Shown here: piece by piece, positions 25,912 to 34,139 of the stretch
Layout: each line of letters opens with the position of its first letter
Position numbering within the stretch: the first letter of the stretch is position 1
Assembly (NCBI RefSeq): GCF_001905125.1
Contig: NZ_LWLE01000002.1
Coordinates: 336,741-400,740 of the forward strand
From: Streptomyces sp. TSRI0281
GTDB taxonomy: Bacteria; Actinomycetota; Actinomycetes; Streptomycetales; Streptomycetaceae
Direction: 5' to 3'
Length of the DNA stretch: 64,000 nt
The notes under the pieces: generated by a model
What the model was told of the DNA's origin: nothing
Seen by the model: the letters and a program-made list of their open reading frames with translations, nothing else
Database searches by the model: none
Position numbers and translations under genes: made by a program

Positions 25912-26754
25912 ATGTCCCACGTCGTACGCGCCGCACTTGTCCAGGCGACCTGGACCGGCGACACCGAATCCATGATCGCCAAGCATGAGGAGCATGCGCG
26001 CGAGGCCGCCCGGCAGGGGGCACAGGTCATCGGGTTCCAGGAGGTGTTCAACGCCCCCTACTTCTGCCAGGTGCAGGAGCCCGAGCACTACCGCTGGGCC
26101 GAGGCGGTGCCCGACGGGCCGACCGTCCAGCGGATGCGGGACCTGGCCCGCGAGACCGGCATGGTGATCGTCGTGCCGGTCTTCGAGGTCGAGCAGAGCG
26201 GCTTCTACTACAACACCGCGGCGGTGATCGACGCCGACGGCTCGTACCTCGGCAAGTACCGCAAGCACCACATCCCGCAGGTCAAGGGCTTCTGGGAGAA
26301 GTACTACTTCAAGCCCGGGAACGTCGGCTGGCCCGTCTTCGACACCGCCGTGGGCAAGGTCGGCGTCTATATCTGCTACGACCGGCACTTCCCCGAGGGG
26401 TGGCGCCAACTAGGTCTCAACGGAGCTCAGTTGGTCTACAACCCGTCGGCCACCTCGCGCGGCCTCTCCAGCCATCTCTGGCAGCTGGAACAGCCCGCGT
26501 CCGCCGTCGCCAACGAGTACTTCATCGCCGCGATCAACCGGGTCGGCCAGGAGGAGTACGGCGACAACGACTTCTACGGCACGAGCTACTTCGTCGACCC
26601 GCGCGGTCAGTTCGTCGGCGAGGTCGCCAGCGACAAGGAGGAGGAACTCCTGGTCAGGGACCTCGACTTCGACCTGATCGAGGAGGTCCGCCAGCAGTGG
26701 GCGTTCTACCGGGACCGCAGGCCGGACGCGTACGACGGGCTGGTGGAGCCGTGA
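25912..26754 (+). CDS. Nitrilase-superfamily amidohydrolase (beta-ureidopropionase-like)
   Basis: Carbon-nitrogen hydrolase, 280 aa, proposed to remove the carbamoyl group from N-carbamoyl-beta-amino acids, the third step of reductive pyrimidine (or hydantoin) breakdown. The catalytic triad is visible: Glu in IGFQEVFNAPYF (about residue 44), Lys in LGKYRKHHIP (about 117) and Cys in GVYICYDRHFPE (about 150). AAGGAG lies eight bases before ATG 25912. The end overlaps the aminotransferase start (GTGA). Substrate assignment rests on the neighbours: dihydropyrimidinase, aminotransferase, LLM oxidoreductase and NCS1 permease. Confidence 0.87.
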   Translation: MSHVVRAALVQATWTGDTESMIAKHEEHAREAARQGAQVIGFQEVFNAPYFCQVQEPEHYRWAEAVPDGPTVQRMRDLARETGMVIVVPVFEVEQSGFYYNTAAVIDADGSYLGKYRKHHIPQVKGFWEKYYFKPGNVGWPVFDTAVGKVGVYICYDRHFPEGWRQLGLNGAQLVYNPSATSRGLSSHLWQLEQPASAVANEYFIAAINRVGQEEYGDNDFYGTSYFVDPRGQFVGEVASDKEEELLVRDLDFDLIEEVRQQWAFYRDRRPDAYDGLVEP

Positions 26755-28034
26755 CCGGACTGCACGAGCGGCATCTGGCGGTCAGCCCGGACTGGCTGGC
26801 GCTCTACTACCGGCGGCCCCTGGAGCTCACCCACGGCGAGGGTCGTCATGTCTGGGACGCCGACGGCAACCGGTATCTCGACTTCTTCGGCGGCATCCTC
26901 ACCACCATGACCGCCCATGCCCTGCCCGAGGTCACCAAGGCGGTGGCCGAGCAGGCAGCGCGCATCATTCACTCCTCGACGCTCTATCTCAACCGCCCGA
27001 TGGTGGAGCTCGCCGAGCGTGTCGCCACGCTCTCCGGCATCCCCGACGCCCGGGTCTTCTTCACCACGTCGGGCACCGAGGCCAACGACACCGCGCTGCT
27101 GCTCGCCACCGCGTACCGCCGGTCCAACCAGGTACTCGCGATGCGCAACAGCTACCACGGACGGTCGTTCTCGGCGGTCTCCATCACGGGCAACCACGCC
27201 TGGTCGCCCACGAGTCTGTCACCGCTGCAGACCCTGTACGTCCACGGTGGCGTCCGCAGTCGCGGTCCGTACGCCGAACTGAGCGACGCGCAGTTCATCA
27301 AGGCGTGCGTCGCCGATCTGGAGGACCTGCTCGGGCACACCCGGGAGGCCGCCGCGCTGATCGCCGAACCCATCCAGGGCGTCGGCGGCTTCACCTCACC
27401 GCCCGACGGACTGTTCGCGGCGTTCCGTGAAGTCCTGGACCGGCACGGCATCCTGTGGATCTCCGACGAGGTGCAGACCGGGTGGGGCCGTACCGGCGAC
27501 CACTTCTGGGGCTGGCAGGCGCACGGCGAGCACGGGCCGCCGGACATCCTCACCTTCGCCAAGGGGATCGGCAACGGCATGTCCATCGGCGGGGTCGTGG
27601 CCCGTGCCGAGGTCATGAACTGCCTGGACTCCAACTCCATTTCGACGTTCGGCGGCTCCCCGGTCACCATGGCCGCCGGGCTCGCCAACCTCTCGTACCT
27701 CCTGGAACACGACCTCCAGGGCAACGCGCGCCGGGTCGGCGGACTGCTCATCGAACGCCTCCGGGCGATCGGCGCGCGTTCGTCGTGCGTACGGGAAGTG
27801 CGCGGCCGGGGCCTCATGATCGGCATCGAACTGGTGAAGCCCGGCACCGACGAGGCGCATCCGGAGGCCGCGGCGGCCGTCCTGGAGGCGGCCCGTGAAG
27901 GCGGACTGCTCCTCGGGAAGGGCGGCGGCCACAGCACCAGCGTGCTGAGGATCGCACCGCCGCTGTCGCTGACGGTCGCCGAGGCGGAGGAGGGCGCCGC
28001 GATCCTGGCGGACGCCCTGCACGCGGCGGTCTGA
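26751..28034 (+). CDS. Class III PLP-dependent aminotransferase
   Basis: Omega-type aminotransferase, 427 aa, likely removing the amino group of the beta-alanine-type product made by the upstream amidohydrolase. GTG 26751 overlaps the preceding stop. PLP-binding features: GTEANDTALLLA near residue 103, WISDEVQTGWGRTG with the ring-contacting Asp, and the Schiff-base Lys in TFAKGIGNGMSIGG (about 268). FFGGILTTMTAH near residue 43 is typical of the alanine-glyoxylate/beta-alanine aminotransferase group. It forms a two-gene unit with the amidohydrolase, closed by a long hairpin. Confidence 0.9.
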   Translation: MTGLHERHLAVSPDWLALYYRRPLELTHGEGRHVWDADGNRYLDFFGGILTTMTAHALPEVTKAVAEQAARIIHSSTLYLNRPMVELAERVATLSGIPDARVFFTTSGTEANDTALLLATAYRRSNQVLAMRNSYHGRSFSAVSITGNHAWSPTSLSPLQTLYVHGGVRSRGPYAELSDAQFIKACVADLEDLLGHTREAAALIAEPIQGVGGFTSPPDGLFAAFREVLDRHGILWISDEVQTGWGRTGDHFWGWQAHGEHGPPDILTFAKGIGNGMSIGGVVARAEVMNCLDSNSISTFGGSPVTMAAGLANLSYLLEHDLQGNARRVGGLLIERLRAIGARSSCVREVRGRGLMIGIELVKPGTDEAHPEAAAAVLEAAREGGLLLGKGGGHSTSVLRIAPPLSLTVAEAEEGAAILADALHAAV

Positions 28035-28057
28035 CCGGAACCGGAACCGGAACCGGA

Positions 28058-28105
28058 ACGGGGGCCGGGCCGCGGGGTGCTGTTCACCCCGGGCCCGGCC
28101 CCCGT
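28058..28105 (+). terminator. Long terminator hairpin after the aminotransferase gene
   Basis: A stem of 21 bp with one bulged base: 28058-28071 pairs with 28092-28105 and 28073-28079 with 28085-28091, around a five-base loop. A short ACCGGA microrepeat (28034-28057) precedes it. Confidence 0.7.
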
Positions 28106-28152
28106 CCTGTGGGCCGTGGACCGGCCGTCCGTCGCCGTCCCCGGCGGCCGGC

Positions 28153-30042
28153 TCAGCCCCGGTGACCGGTGGGGCGGGTGAGGTCCAGGGAGCGGACCGG
28201 GTCGAGCTCGCCGTAGTAGGCGAGCTTCCCGGAGCGCACATCCGTGACCGTCAGCGTGGCCTCGGCGTTGCCCCGGCCCACGGTGGTCCGGAAGCGGAAC
28301 GAGCCGTCCTTGCCCGTGCTGCCGGTCAGCTTCCGTACCTTGTCGCCGGAGACCAGCTCCGCCGTGACCTTCGCCCCGCGCACCGGCCTGCCGTCGGCGG
28401 TCTTCACCGCACCCTTGGCGACGACCGTCCACGGGGAGGCGGAACCCGGCCTGCCGAGCAGCTTGGTGTCCGCCGTCAGACGCGCGACCGCCAGCTGGGA
28501 CGGCGGGTTGGGCTGGCCGAAGGCGACCTGGTCGACGGTCCAGAACGCGCTGTTTGTGCCGGTGTAGCGGAAGCTCAGCCGCGCGGTGCTCGCACCGGCC
28601 GGGACGTCGAGCTTCAGGCGCTCGACGGTGTTGGCGTTCGCCCGGTAGGACTTCACGAGCTGCGGAGCGCCGCCGTCGTAGGAGACGTACACATCGCCGG
28701 TCTGCGGTCCGTCGATACGGTAGTTCGTGGCGTACGAGACGTTCGCCGTCGCCGCACCGTTCAGCCGGTACGCGGGGCCGACCAGGGTCGAGTCGAACCG
28801 GCCGGCGTCGTGCGCCTTGTCGTCCCACTCGTCGGAGTCGGCGACCGCGAAGACGTCGCGGGCCCGGACGTTCGTCTCGCGGCCCTGTCCGAGTTCGGCG
28901 TTCGTCCAGAACTCGTCGGTCGCGAAGGACCAGCCGCGCCACTCGGTGACGCCGCCGGCCGGCATCCTCGCATTGTCGATGCTCCAGCCCTCGGGCGCGG
29001 TGTTCGTCCAGCCCTTGGTGCCGGTCGGGAGCCTCGTCTCGTCGGCCGGGGCCCGCAGCGAACCGCGCAGCGCGTCGAAGGCGTCCGGCTTCAGCGCGGC
29101 GAGCGCGGTGCCGTCCAGGTTCCAGGCGGGGTCCGTCGCGACGCCCTCGTGACGCAGGACGGTGGGAGCGATGTCGGTGATCTTGACGTCATGACGCACC
29201 GAACCGGGCTGGATGCCCTTGCCCCGGGCGATGACGAAAGTACCGCGCTCACCGGGGGAGTTGCCGCCGTGACCGCCGGTCGGGGTGTGACCGTGGTCGG
29301 CGGTGACGACGACCAGCCAGTCCTCCTTGGCGTACGTCGGCCGGGAGGTGACGGCGTTCAGCAGCCGGCCGATCTGGGTGTCGGCGACGCCGAGGGCCTT
29401 GAGGTACGCGTCGCTCGATGTCCCCGAGCTGTGACCGGCGCCGTCGACCTCGTCGAGGTGGACGAAGGTGGAGTCGGGGTTGCCGTGCGCGAGGTAGTCC
29501 TCGGCCTTGGCGGTGGTGCCCGCGTCATTGCCGCCAGGGAGACGAAGGTCGGTCCTGGCGCCGAAGACGATCTCGGGGATCGGGTTCCAGGTGCCGACGA
29601 CCAGCGTGGACGTCGCCGGGTCGGCGCTCTCCAGACGGGTCGCGTAGTCGGGGTACTGCCCGTAGTTGGGCGCGGTGAAGTTGTTGTCCTTGACGTTGTG
29701 CTTGTCGGGCCAGACACCCGTGGCGATCGAGGACCAGCCCGCGCCGGAGACGGTCGGGGCCATGGGGTTGGCGAAGAGGTTGCTGCGTGCCGTCAGTCCG
29801 CCCGACATCAGCTTGTCGAGGTTGGGTACCGCCGCGCGGGCGAAGGTGTCGATCGAGGCGCCGTCGACACCGATGACGAGGGTCTTCGCCTGCTTCGTAC
29901 CGGACGGCAGACCGGCGTACGGGGCGGCGGCGGGCGCGGCTCCGGACCCCTCGGCGTGGGCGGCTGTGGTGACCAGGGGCAGGGCGACGGCCGCGACGGT
30001 GGCAGCGGCCAGTGCGGTACGTGCGGAGCGCGATATGCGCAC
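28153..30042 (-). CDS. Secreted alkaline phosphatase / phosphodiesterase family protein
   Basis: 629 aa exported metalloenzyme of the alkaline-phosphatase (nucleotide pyrophosphatase/phosphodiesterase) superfamily. Residues 1-30 are a Sec-type signal peptide ending AHA. The metal-binding blocks are IGVDGASIDTF (first Asp), ANPMAPTVSGAGWSS with the nucleophile Thr/Ser, HLDEVDGAGHSSG and VTADHGHTPTGGHGG (His/Asp ligands). After about residue 330 come C-terminal beta-rich segments, ending with an Ig-like region (GRPVRGAKVTAELVSGDKV). The gene lies on the opposite strand in the middle of the pyrimidine/hydantoin locus and seems unrelated to it. Confidence 0.85.
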   Translation of the reverse strand: MRISRSARTALAAATVAAVALPLVTTAAHAEGSGAAPAAAPYAGLPSGTKQAKTLVIGVDGASIDTFARAAVPNLDKLMSGGLTARSNLFANPMAPTVSGAGWSSIATGVWPDKHNVKDNNFTAPNYGQYPDYATRLESADPATSTLVVGTWNPIPEIVFGARTDLRLPGGNDAGTTAKAEDYLAHGNPDSTFVHLDEVDGAGHSSGTSSDAYLKALGVADTQIGRLLNAVTSRPTYAKEDWLVVVTADHGHTPTGGHGGNSPGERGTFVIARGKGIQPGSVRHDVKITDIAPTVLRHEGVATDPAWNLDGTALAALKPDAFDALRGSLRAPADETRLPTGTKGWTNTAPEGWSIDNARMPAGGVTEWRGWSFATDEFWTNAELGQGRETNVRARDVFAVADSDEWDDKAHDAGRFDSTLVGPAYRLNGAATANVSYATNYRIDGPQTGDVYVSYDGGAPQLVKSYRANANTVERLKLDVPAGASTARLSFRYTGTNSAFWTVDQVAFGQPNPPSQLAVARLTADTKLLGRPGSASPWTVVAKGAVKTADGRPVRGAKVTAELVSGDKVRKLTGSTGKDGSFRFRTTVGRGNAEATLTVTDVRSGKLAYYGELDPVRSLDLTRPTGHRG

Positions 30043-30437
30043 GTGATCCTCCGGGATCGGTCGGAAGGCACCGGACTTCGGGGCGTCCGGCGACGTGTCA
30101 GACGTTCGCCGCCCGGGGTGATCGCCTCACGCCCGTTGCGGGGCCGGCCGATGAACCGTACCCAACATGTGGACCAGACCCTTCATCATTTCGTTATCAA
30201 TTTCCGTGACCGTGGCGGCAGTCGAGCCCGCCATGGCTGCCACGGCCATGTGCCCGGGTACACCGACGTATACGAGAGCGCCGCCGCGTCGGCCCGCCGA
30301 CGGGAGCCGTGCCGTGCCGCGTCGCGCATTGGGCCGGTGGGGTGTCCCGGGCGGGAAACGGAAACGTCTTCATCGGTTGGCGGCAGCGGTATTGCCACAG
30401 TGGGCAACCCGCTTCTACGTTCTTCCTCACACACGTG
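30043..30437. other. Gene-free region between phosphatase and dihydropyrimidinase genes
   Basis: About 400 bp with lower GC patches (for example near 30180-30200) and no convincing gene. It must contain the phosphatase promoter on the minus strand. The box TACGTTCT (30416-30423), also found upstream of the amidohydrolase gene, precedes the operator. I saw no clear PHO-box repeats. Confidence 0.5.
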
Positions 30438-30451
30438 TCTACGTGCGTAGA
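30438..30451. promoter_or_regulatory. Operator palindrome of the pyrimidine/hydantoin operon, copy 2
   Basis: TCTACGTGCGTAGA, identical to 25856-25869, 83 bp upstream of the dihydropyrimidinase ATG. A shared upstream TACGTTCT box at nearly equal distance supports a common promoter architecture. Confidence 0.65.
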
Positions 30452-30534
30452 CCCTTTCCGCCGCAGGGCGCACCGGACGTACCGAAGCGGCTCATGAGTG
30501 AAACCCCGGATCCGACGCGAATGGAGCAGACGCT

Positions 30535-31926
30535 ATGGCACGCACTCTGATCACCGGTGGCCTGGTCATCACTGCCTCCGACGAACTGCACGTCGACGTG
30601 CTCGTCGACGGTGGCCGCGTCGTGGCCCTCGCCACCCCCGGCAGCCATGGGTGGACGGCCGACCATGTCATCGACGCAGCGGGCAAGTACGTGATCCCGG
30701 GCGGGGTCGACGCGCACACGCATATGGAGATGCCGTTCGGTGGCACGTTCGCCTCCGACACCTTCGAGACCGGCACGCGGGCCGCGGCCTGGGGCGGCAC
30801 GACGACCATTATCGATTTCGCGATCCAGTCCAAGGGCGGGTCCCTCGGTGAGGGGCTCGACGCTTGGCATGAGAAAGCCGATGGAAAGTGTGCGATCGAC
30901 TACGCGTTCCACATGATCATGTCCGATGTGAACGAGTCCTCGCTGAAGGAGATGGACACGCTCGTCTCGGCCGGGGTCACCTCGTTCAAGCTCTTCACCG
31001 CGTATCCGGGGGTGTTCCTCTCCGACGACGGCCAGATCCTCCGGGCCATGCAGCGCGCGGGCTCGAACGGCGCTCTGGTGATGACGCACGCGGAGAACGG
31101 CCTCGCCATCGACGTGCTGGTCGAACAGGCGCTGGCACGCGGCGAGCGGGACCCGCGGTACCACGGTGAAGTCCGCAAGGCACTCCTGGAGGCGGAGGCC
31201 ACGCATCGGATGATCAAGCTGAGCCAGGTGGCGGGCTCTCCCCTCTACGTGGTGCACGTCTCGGCGCAGGAAGCGCTGGCCGAGCTGGCACGGGCCCGGG
31301 ACGAGGGACTTCCCGTATTCGGTGAGACCTGTCCGCAGTACCTCTTCCTGTCGACCGACAACCTGGCGGAGCCCGAATTCGAAGGCGCCAAGTACGTCTG
31401 CTCCACACCGCTGCGCCCGAAGGAGCACCAGGCGGCCCTGTGGCGTGGACTGCGGACGAATGATCTGCAGGTGGTCTCCACGGACCACTGCCCGTTCTGC
31501 TTCAAGGGCCAGAAGGAGATGGGCCGGGGAGACTTCTCGAAGATCCCGAACGGTATGCCGGGTGTCGAGAACCGCATGGACCTGCTGCACCAGGCTGTTG
31601 TCGACGGGCACATCGGACGTCGGCGCTGGATCGAGATCGCCTGCGCCGCGCCGGCCCGGATGTTCGGCCTGTATCCGAAGAAGGGCACGATCGCACCGGG
31701 AGCCGACGCCGACATCGTCATCTACGACCCGCACGCCGAGCAGGTCATCTCGGCCGAGACGCACCACATGAACGTCGACTACTCGGCCTACGAGGGCAAG
31801 CGCGTGACGGGTCGGGTGGAGACGGTGCTCTCCCGCGGTGTTCCGGTGGTCGACAACCGCGACTACGTGGGTCACGCGGGCCATGGGACCTATGTGCCGC
31901 GCGGCATCTTCCGGGAGGCCAACTGA
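30535..31926 (+). CDS. hydA: Dihydropyrimidinase / D-hydantoinase
   Basis: Zinc amidohydrolase that opens the ring of 5,6-dihydropyrimidines or hydantoins, giving N-carbamoyl amino acids for the amidohydrolase encoded at 25.9 kb. 463 aa, normal length. Metal ligands: HTH in GGVDAHTHMEMPFGG (about residue 60), the carboxylated Lys in SFKLFTAYPG (about 151), His in VVHVSA, and Asp in STDHCPF (about 317). The DADIVIYDP motif near the C-terminus is typical. It has its own operator and terminator, so it forms a separate transcription unit from the amidohydrolase/aminotransferase pair. Confidence 0.93.
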   Translation: MARTLITGGLVITASDELHVDVLVDGGRVVALATPGSHGWTADHVIDAAGKYVIPGGVDAHTHMEMPFGGTFASDTFETGTRAAAWGGTTTIIDFAIQSKGGSLGEGLDAWHEKADGKCAIDYAFHMIMSDVNESSLKEMDTLVSAGVTSFKLFTAYPGVFLSDDGQILRAMQRAGSNGALVMTHAENGLAIDVLVEQALARGERDPRYHGEVRKALLEAEATHRMIKLSQVAGSPLYVVHVSAQEALAELARARDEGLPVFGETCPQYLFLSTDNLAEPEFEGAKYVCSTPLRPKEHQAALWRGLRTNDLQVVSTDHCPFCFKGQKEMGRGDFSKIPNGMPGVENRMDLLHQAVVDGHIGRRRWIEIACAAPARMFGLYPKKGTIAPGADADIVIYDPHAEQVISAETHHMNVDYSAYEGKRVTGRVETVLSRGVPVVDNRDYVGHAGHGTYVPRGIFREAN

Positions 31927-31981
31927 AGGAGCCGGTGGGCCACTTCGCTCTCGCCTGCGGCTGCTGAACCGCTTCGTCGCG

Positions 31982-32049
31982 GACTTCGGGGACCGGGACC
32001 GGGACCCGGACCCGGGCCGGGACCCGCCGGGCCTCCGGTCCCCGAAGTC
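31982..32049. terminator. Terminator hairpin between hydA and the MFS remnant
   Basis: Perfect 15-bp stem (GACTTCGGGGACCGG, 31982-31996, with 32035-32049) around a GC-rich 38-base loop. It closes hydA and is also 12 bp beyond the original end of the convergent MFS gene, so it may once have served both. Confidence 0.65.
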
Positions 32050-32060
32050 GGGTGCGGGTC

Positions 32061-33003
32061 TCAGGACTTGGGCGAGAAGCGCAGCCGTGTGGCCGCCAGG
32101 GCGCCGAGGGCCAGCAGGACGACGGACACTCACAGGCCGGACAGGTGGTTGCCGGTGGCGTCTTCGGTATAGCCCATGATGTACGGGCCGACGAAGCCGC
32201 CGGTGATGCCGATGGTGTTGAGCAGTGCCAGGCCACCCGCGAGGGTCTTGCCGGCGAGCCGGGTGGCGGGGAAGTTGAACAGCAGGGGCTGGACGACGAA
32301 CGCCAGGCCGGTGAAGCAGAAGCCGAGCAGGGCGACCACGGGACCGGCGACGGCGGCGACGATGAGACCGGTGAACATCATCAGCAGACCGGCCACCACG
32401 AAGTTGCGCGAGCGCCGGGGCGTGGTCGCGCGGGACGGTACCAGTACGGCGCCGACGGCCGCGGTGATCCAGGGCAGTCCGGTCAGCAGACCGATGGTGA
32501 ACGGGGAGAGATCACCCCAGCTGCCGATGATGCCGGGCAGGAAGTAGACGACGGAGTACAGGGCGACCTGGTGCGTCCAGTTGGCGAAGATGGCCAGCAG
32601 CATCTGCTTGTCGCTCAGCAGCGTCAGCAGGGAACCGGAGGTGTTGCCGGCCGCCTCGGCGCCCTCGGTCTGTTCACGGGAGACCGCGTCCTTGACCAGC
32701 CGTGCCTCCTCCGCCGTCAGCCATGACGCCCGGTCCGGTCCGTCGGGCAGAAACCGGAAGATGACGAACGCCAGGAAGACACAGGGGATTCCCTCGATGA
32801 GGAACATCCGCTGCCAGCCGTGCCAGCCGCCGAACCCGTCCATCTCCATGAGCAGTCCGCCCAGCGGGTTGCCGACGACGCTGGCGATGGAGGCGCCGAG
32901 CAGAAGCAGTCCGATGGCCTTGCCGCGGGTCTCGGAGCGGAACCAGTAGGTGAAGTACAGCAGGATGCACGCGACCATCGGCGCGCCCACGGCCAAGAAG
33001 CGA
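32061..33003 (-). pseudogene. MFS transporter remnant (5' part lost, internal stop)
   Basis: Reads as the middle and C-terminal part of a major facilitator transporter of the anion:cation symporter type (VACILLYFTYWFRSETRGKAIG, LFLIEGIPCVFLAFVIF-like segments, FNFPATRLAGKTLAGG). About the first 110 residues, including the first membrane helices, are missing: the sequence joins a 3-hydroxyacyl-CoA dehydrogenase fragment at about 33000. Near the end, TGA at 32132-32130 interrupts the frame after NHLSGL; the same frame then continues for 22 codons (VSVVLLALGALAATRLRFSPKS) to a second stop at 32061, so a Trp codon probably mutated to TGA. Both lesions indicate a dead gene. Confidence 0.75.
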
Positions 33004-33142
33004 TCGACTCGGGCCGGGAGACGACCACCGTCACCTCCGGACCCGCTTTGGCACACACCTCGGCAATGCCCGAGCCCATCAGCCCGCAGCCGACGACGCC
33101 CACCCGGCTGATCTCCGGCGTTCCCTGCGCTGTCGTGATCAT
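33003..33142 (-). pseudogene. 3-hydroxyacyl-CoA dehydrogenase, 5' fragment only
   Basis: The ATG at 33142 overlaps the KAS III stop (ATGA). About 45 residues can be read: RVGVVGCGLMGSGIAEVCAKAG is the NAD-binding motif of 3-hydroxybutyryl-CoA dehydrogenases, followed by VTVVVSRPESIA. The rest of the gene (normally about 290 residues) is absent and the sequence switches to an MFS transporter at about 33000. The lost enzyme would fit between a KAS III and a crotonyl-CoA reductase in an alkylmalonyl-CoA pathway. Confidence 0.7.
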
Positions 33143-34139
33143 GCTGTCGTCCTCCAGTGAATGAGCCCGGCACCCAGAGACATGCCGCCGCCGAAACCGG
33201 CCAGCAGCACGAGGTCGCCGTCGTTGAACCGCTGCTGCCGGTTCGCCGCGTCGAGAGTGACGGCGATGGAGGCACTGCCCGTGTTTCCGTACTGTTCCAA
33301 GGTCCGGTGTGTGTGCGCGTCGGCCAGACCGCAGTGCTCCACCAGCCGCGAGAGCATCACTCCGTTGGGCTGATGCGGTACGAAGTGGTCGATCTGCTCC
33401 AGGCCGACGCCCGAGCGCGAGCACAGCTTGTCGAGGAACGGGGGGGAGGTTCGCCATCACGAAGTCCCTGACGCCACTTGCCGTCCATGCGGAAGAAGTG
33501 GCCGCCCTCCGCCAGCGTCGAGGCGGACGCCGGACGACGTGAGCCCCCCGCTTCGACATGTATCAGCTGATGGGCGTCGCCGCGTGAGCCCAACTCGAAG
33601 TCGAGGAAGCCGAAGGGCGACTCGACCTCCCCGAGGACCGCCGCGCCGGCCCCGTCACCCAGGAGGACGGCGGTCCGTCGATCGGAGAAGTCCAGGGACC
33701 GCGAGTACACGTCCGCACCGATGACCAGGGCATGACTCCCCGGACGCTGAGCGACCAGCGACCTCGCCAGGGCGAGACCGTAGACGAACCCACTGCACAC
33801 GACGTTGATGTCGAAGCAGGCCGCACCGTAGGCGTCCAGCCCGCGCTGGACGTGGTAGGCCGTCGGCGGCTGGGGCGAGTCCGGAGTGGACGTCGACACG
33901 ATGAGGTAGTCGATCTGCCCGGCGGACAGCCCCGCCTGCTCCAGGGCGCTCCGGGCCGCCCGCACGGCCAGGTCGGACGTGGCCTCGTCGGGGGCCGCGA
34001 ACCGGCGGCCGAGGATCTGTGTCCGGCTCTCGATCCACTCCTCCGTCGTGCCCGCCCGCGCGGCGATCTCCTTGTTGGTGACCTCCTGGGCGGGCAGGTA
34101 GGAGCCCGTGCCGAGAATTCCTGTGCGCGTCCCGCTCAT
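33139..34139 (-). pseudogene. Beta-ketoacyl-ACP synthase III with two frameshifts
   Basis: A FabH-like condensing enzyme is readable across three frames. Residues 1 to ~225 run from ATG 34139 (MSGTRTGILGTGSYLP) through the catalytic Cys (INVVCSGFVYGLAL) to FFRMDGKW; then a shift near 33470 leads to VRDFVMANLPP, and a second shift at a run of seven G/C (33440-33446) leads to FLDKLCSRSGVGLEQIDHF, with the His in VPHQPNGVM and the Asn in YGNTGSAS, ending at 33139. All three catalytic residues survive, so the gene is either recently inactivated or carries sequencing errors in a homopolymer. Its ATG overlaps the crotonyl-CoA reductase stop. Confidence 0.75.

Noticed and set aside
28031..28057. ACCGGA microrepeat as a functional repeat
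   Set aside because: Only four short copies right before a terminator; more likely slippage.
30043..30200. Possible PHO box upstream of the secreted phosphatase gene
   Set aside because: One GTTCATC-like heptamer is present but the required tandem repeat is missing.
28162..30450. Long plus-strand open frame across the phosphatase gene
   Set aside because: Composition is low-information and it is antisense to a gene with clear domains and signal peptide.
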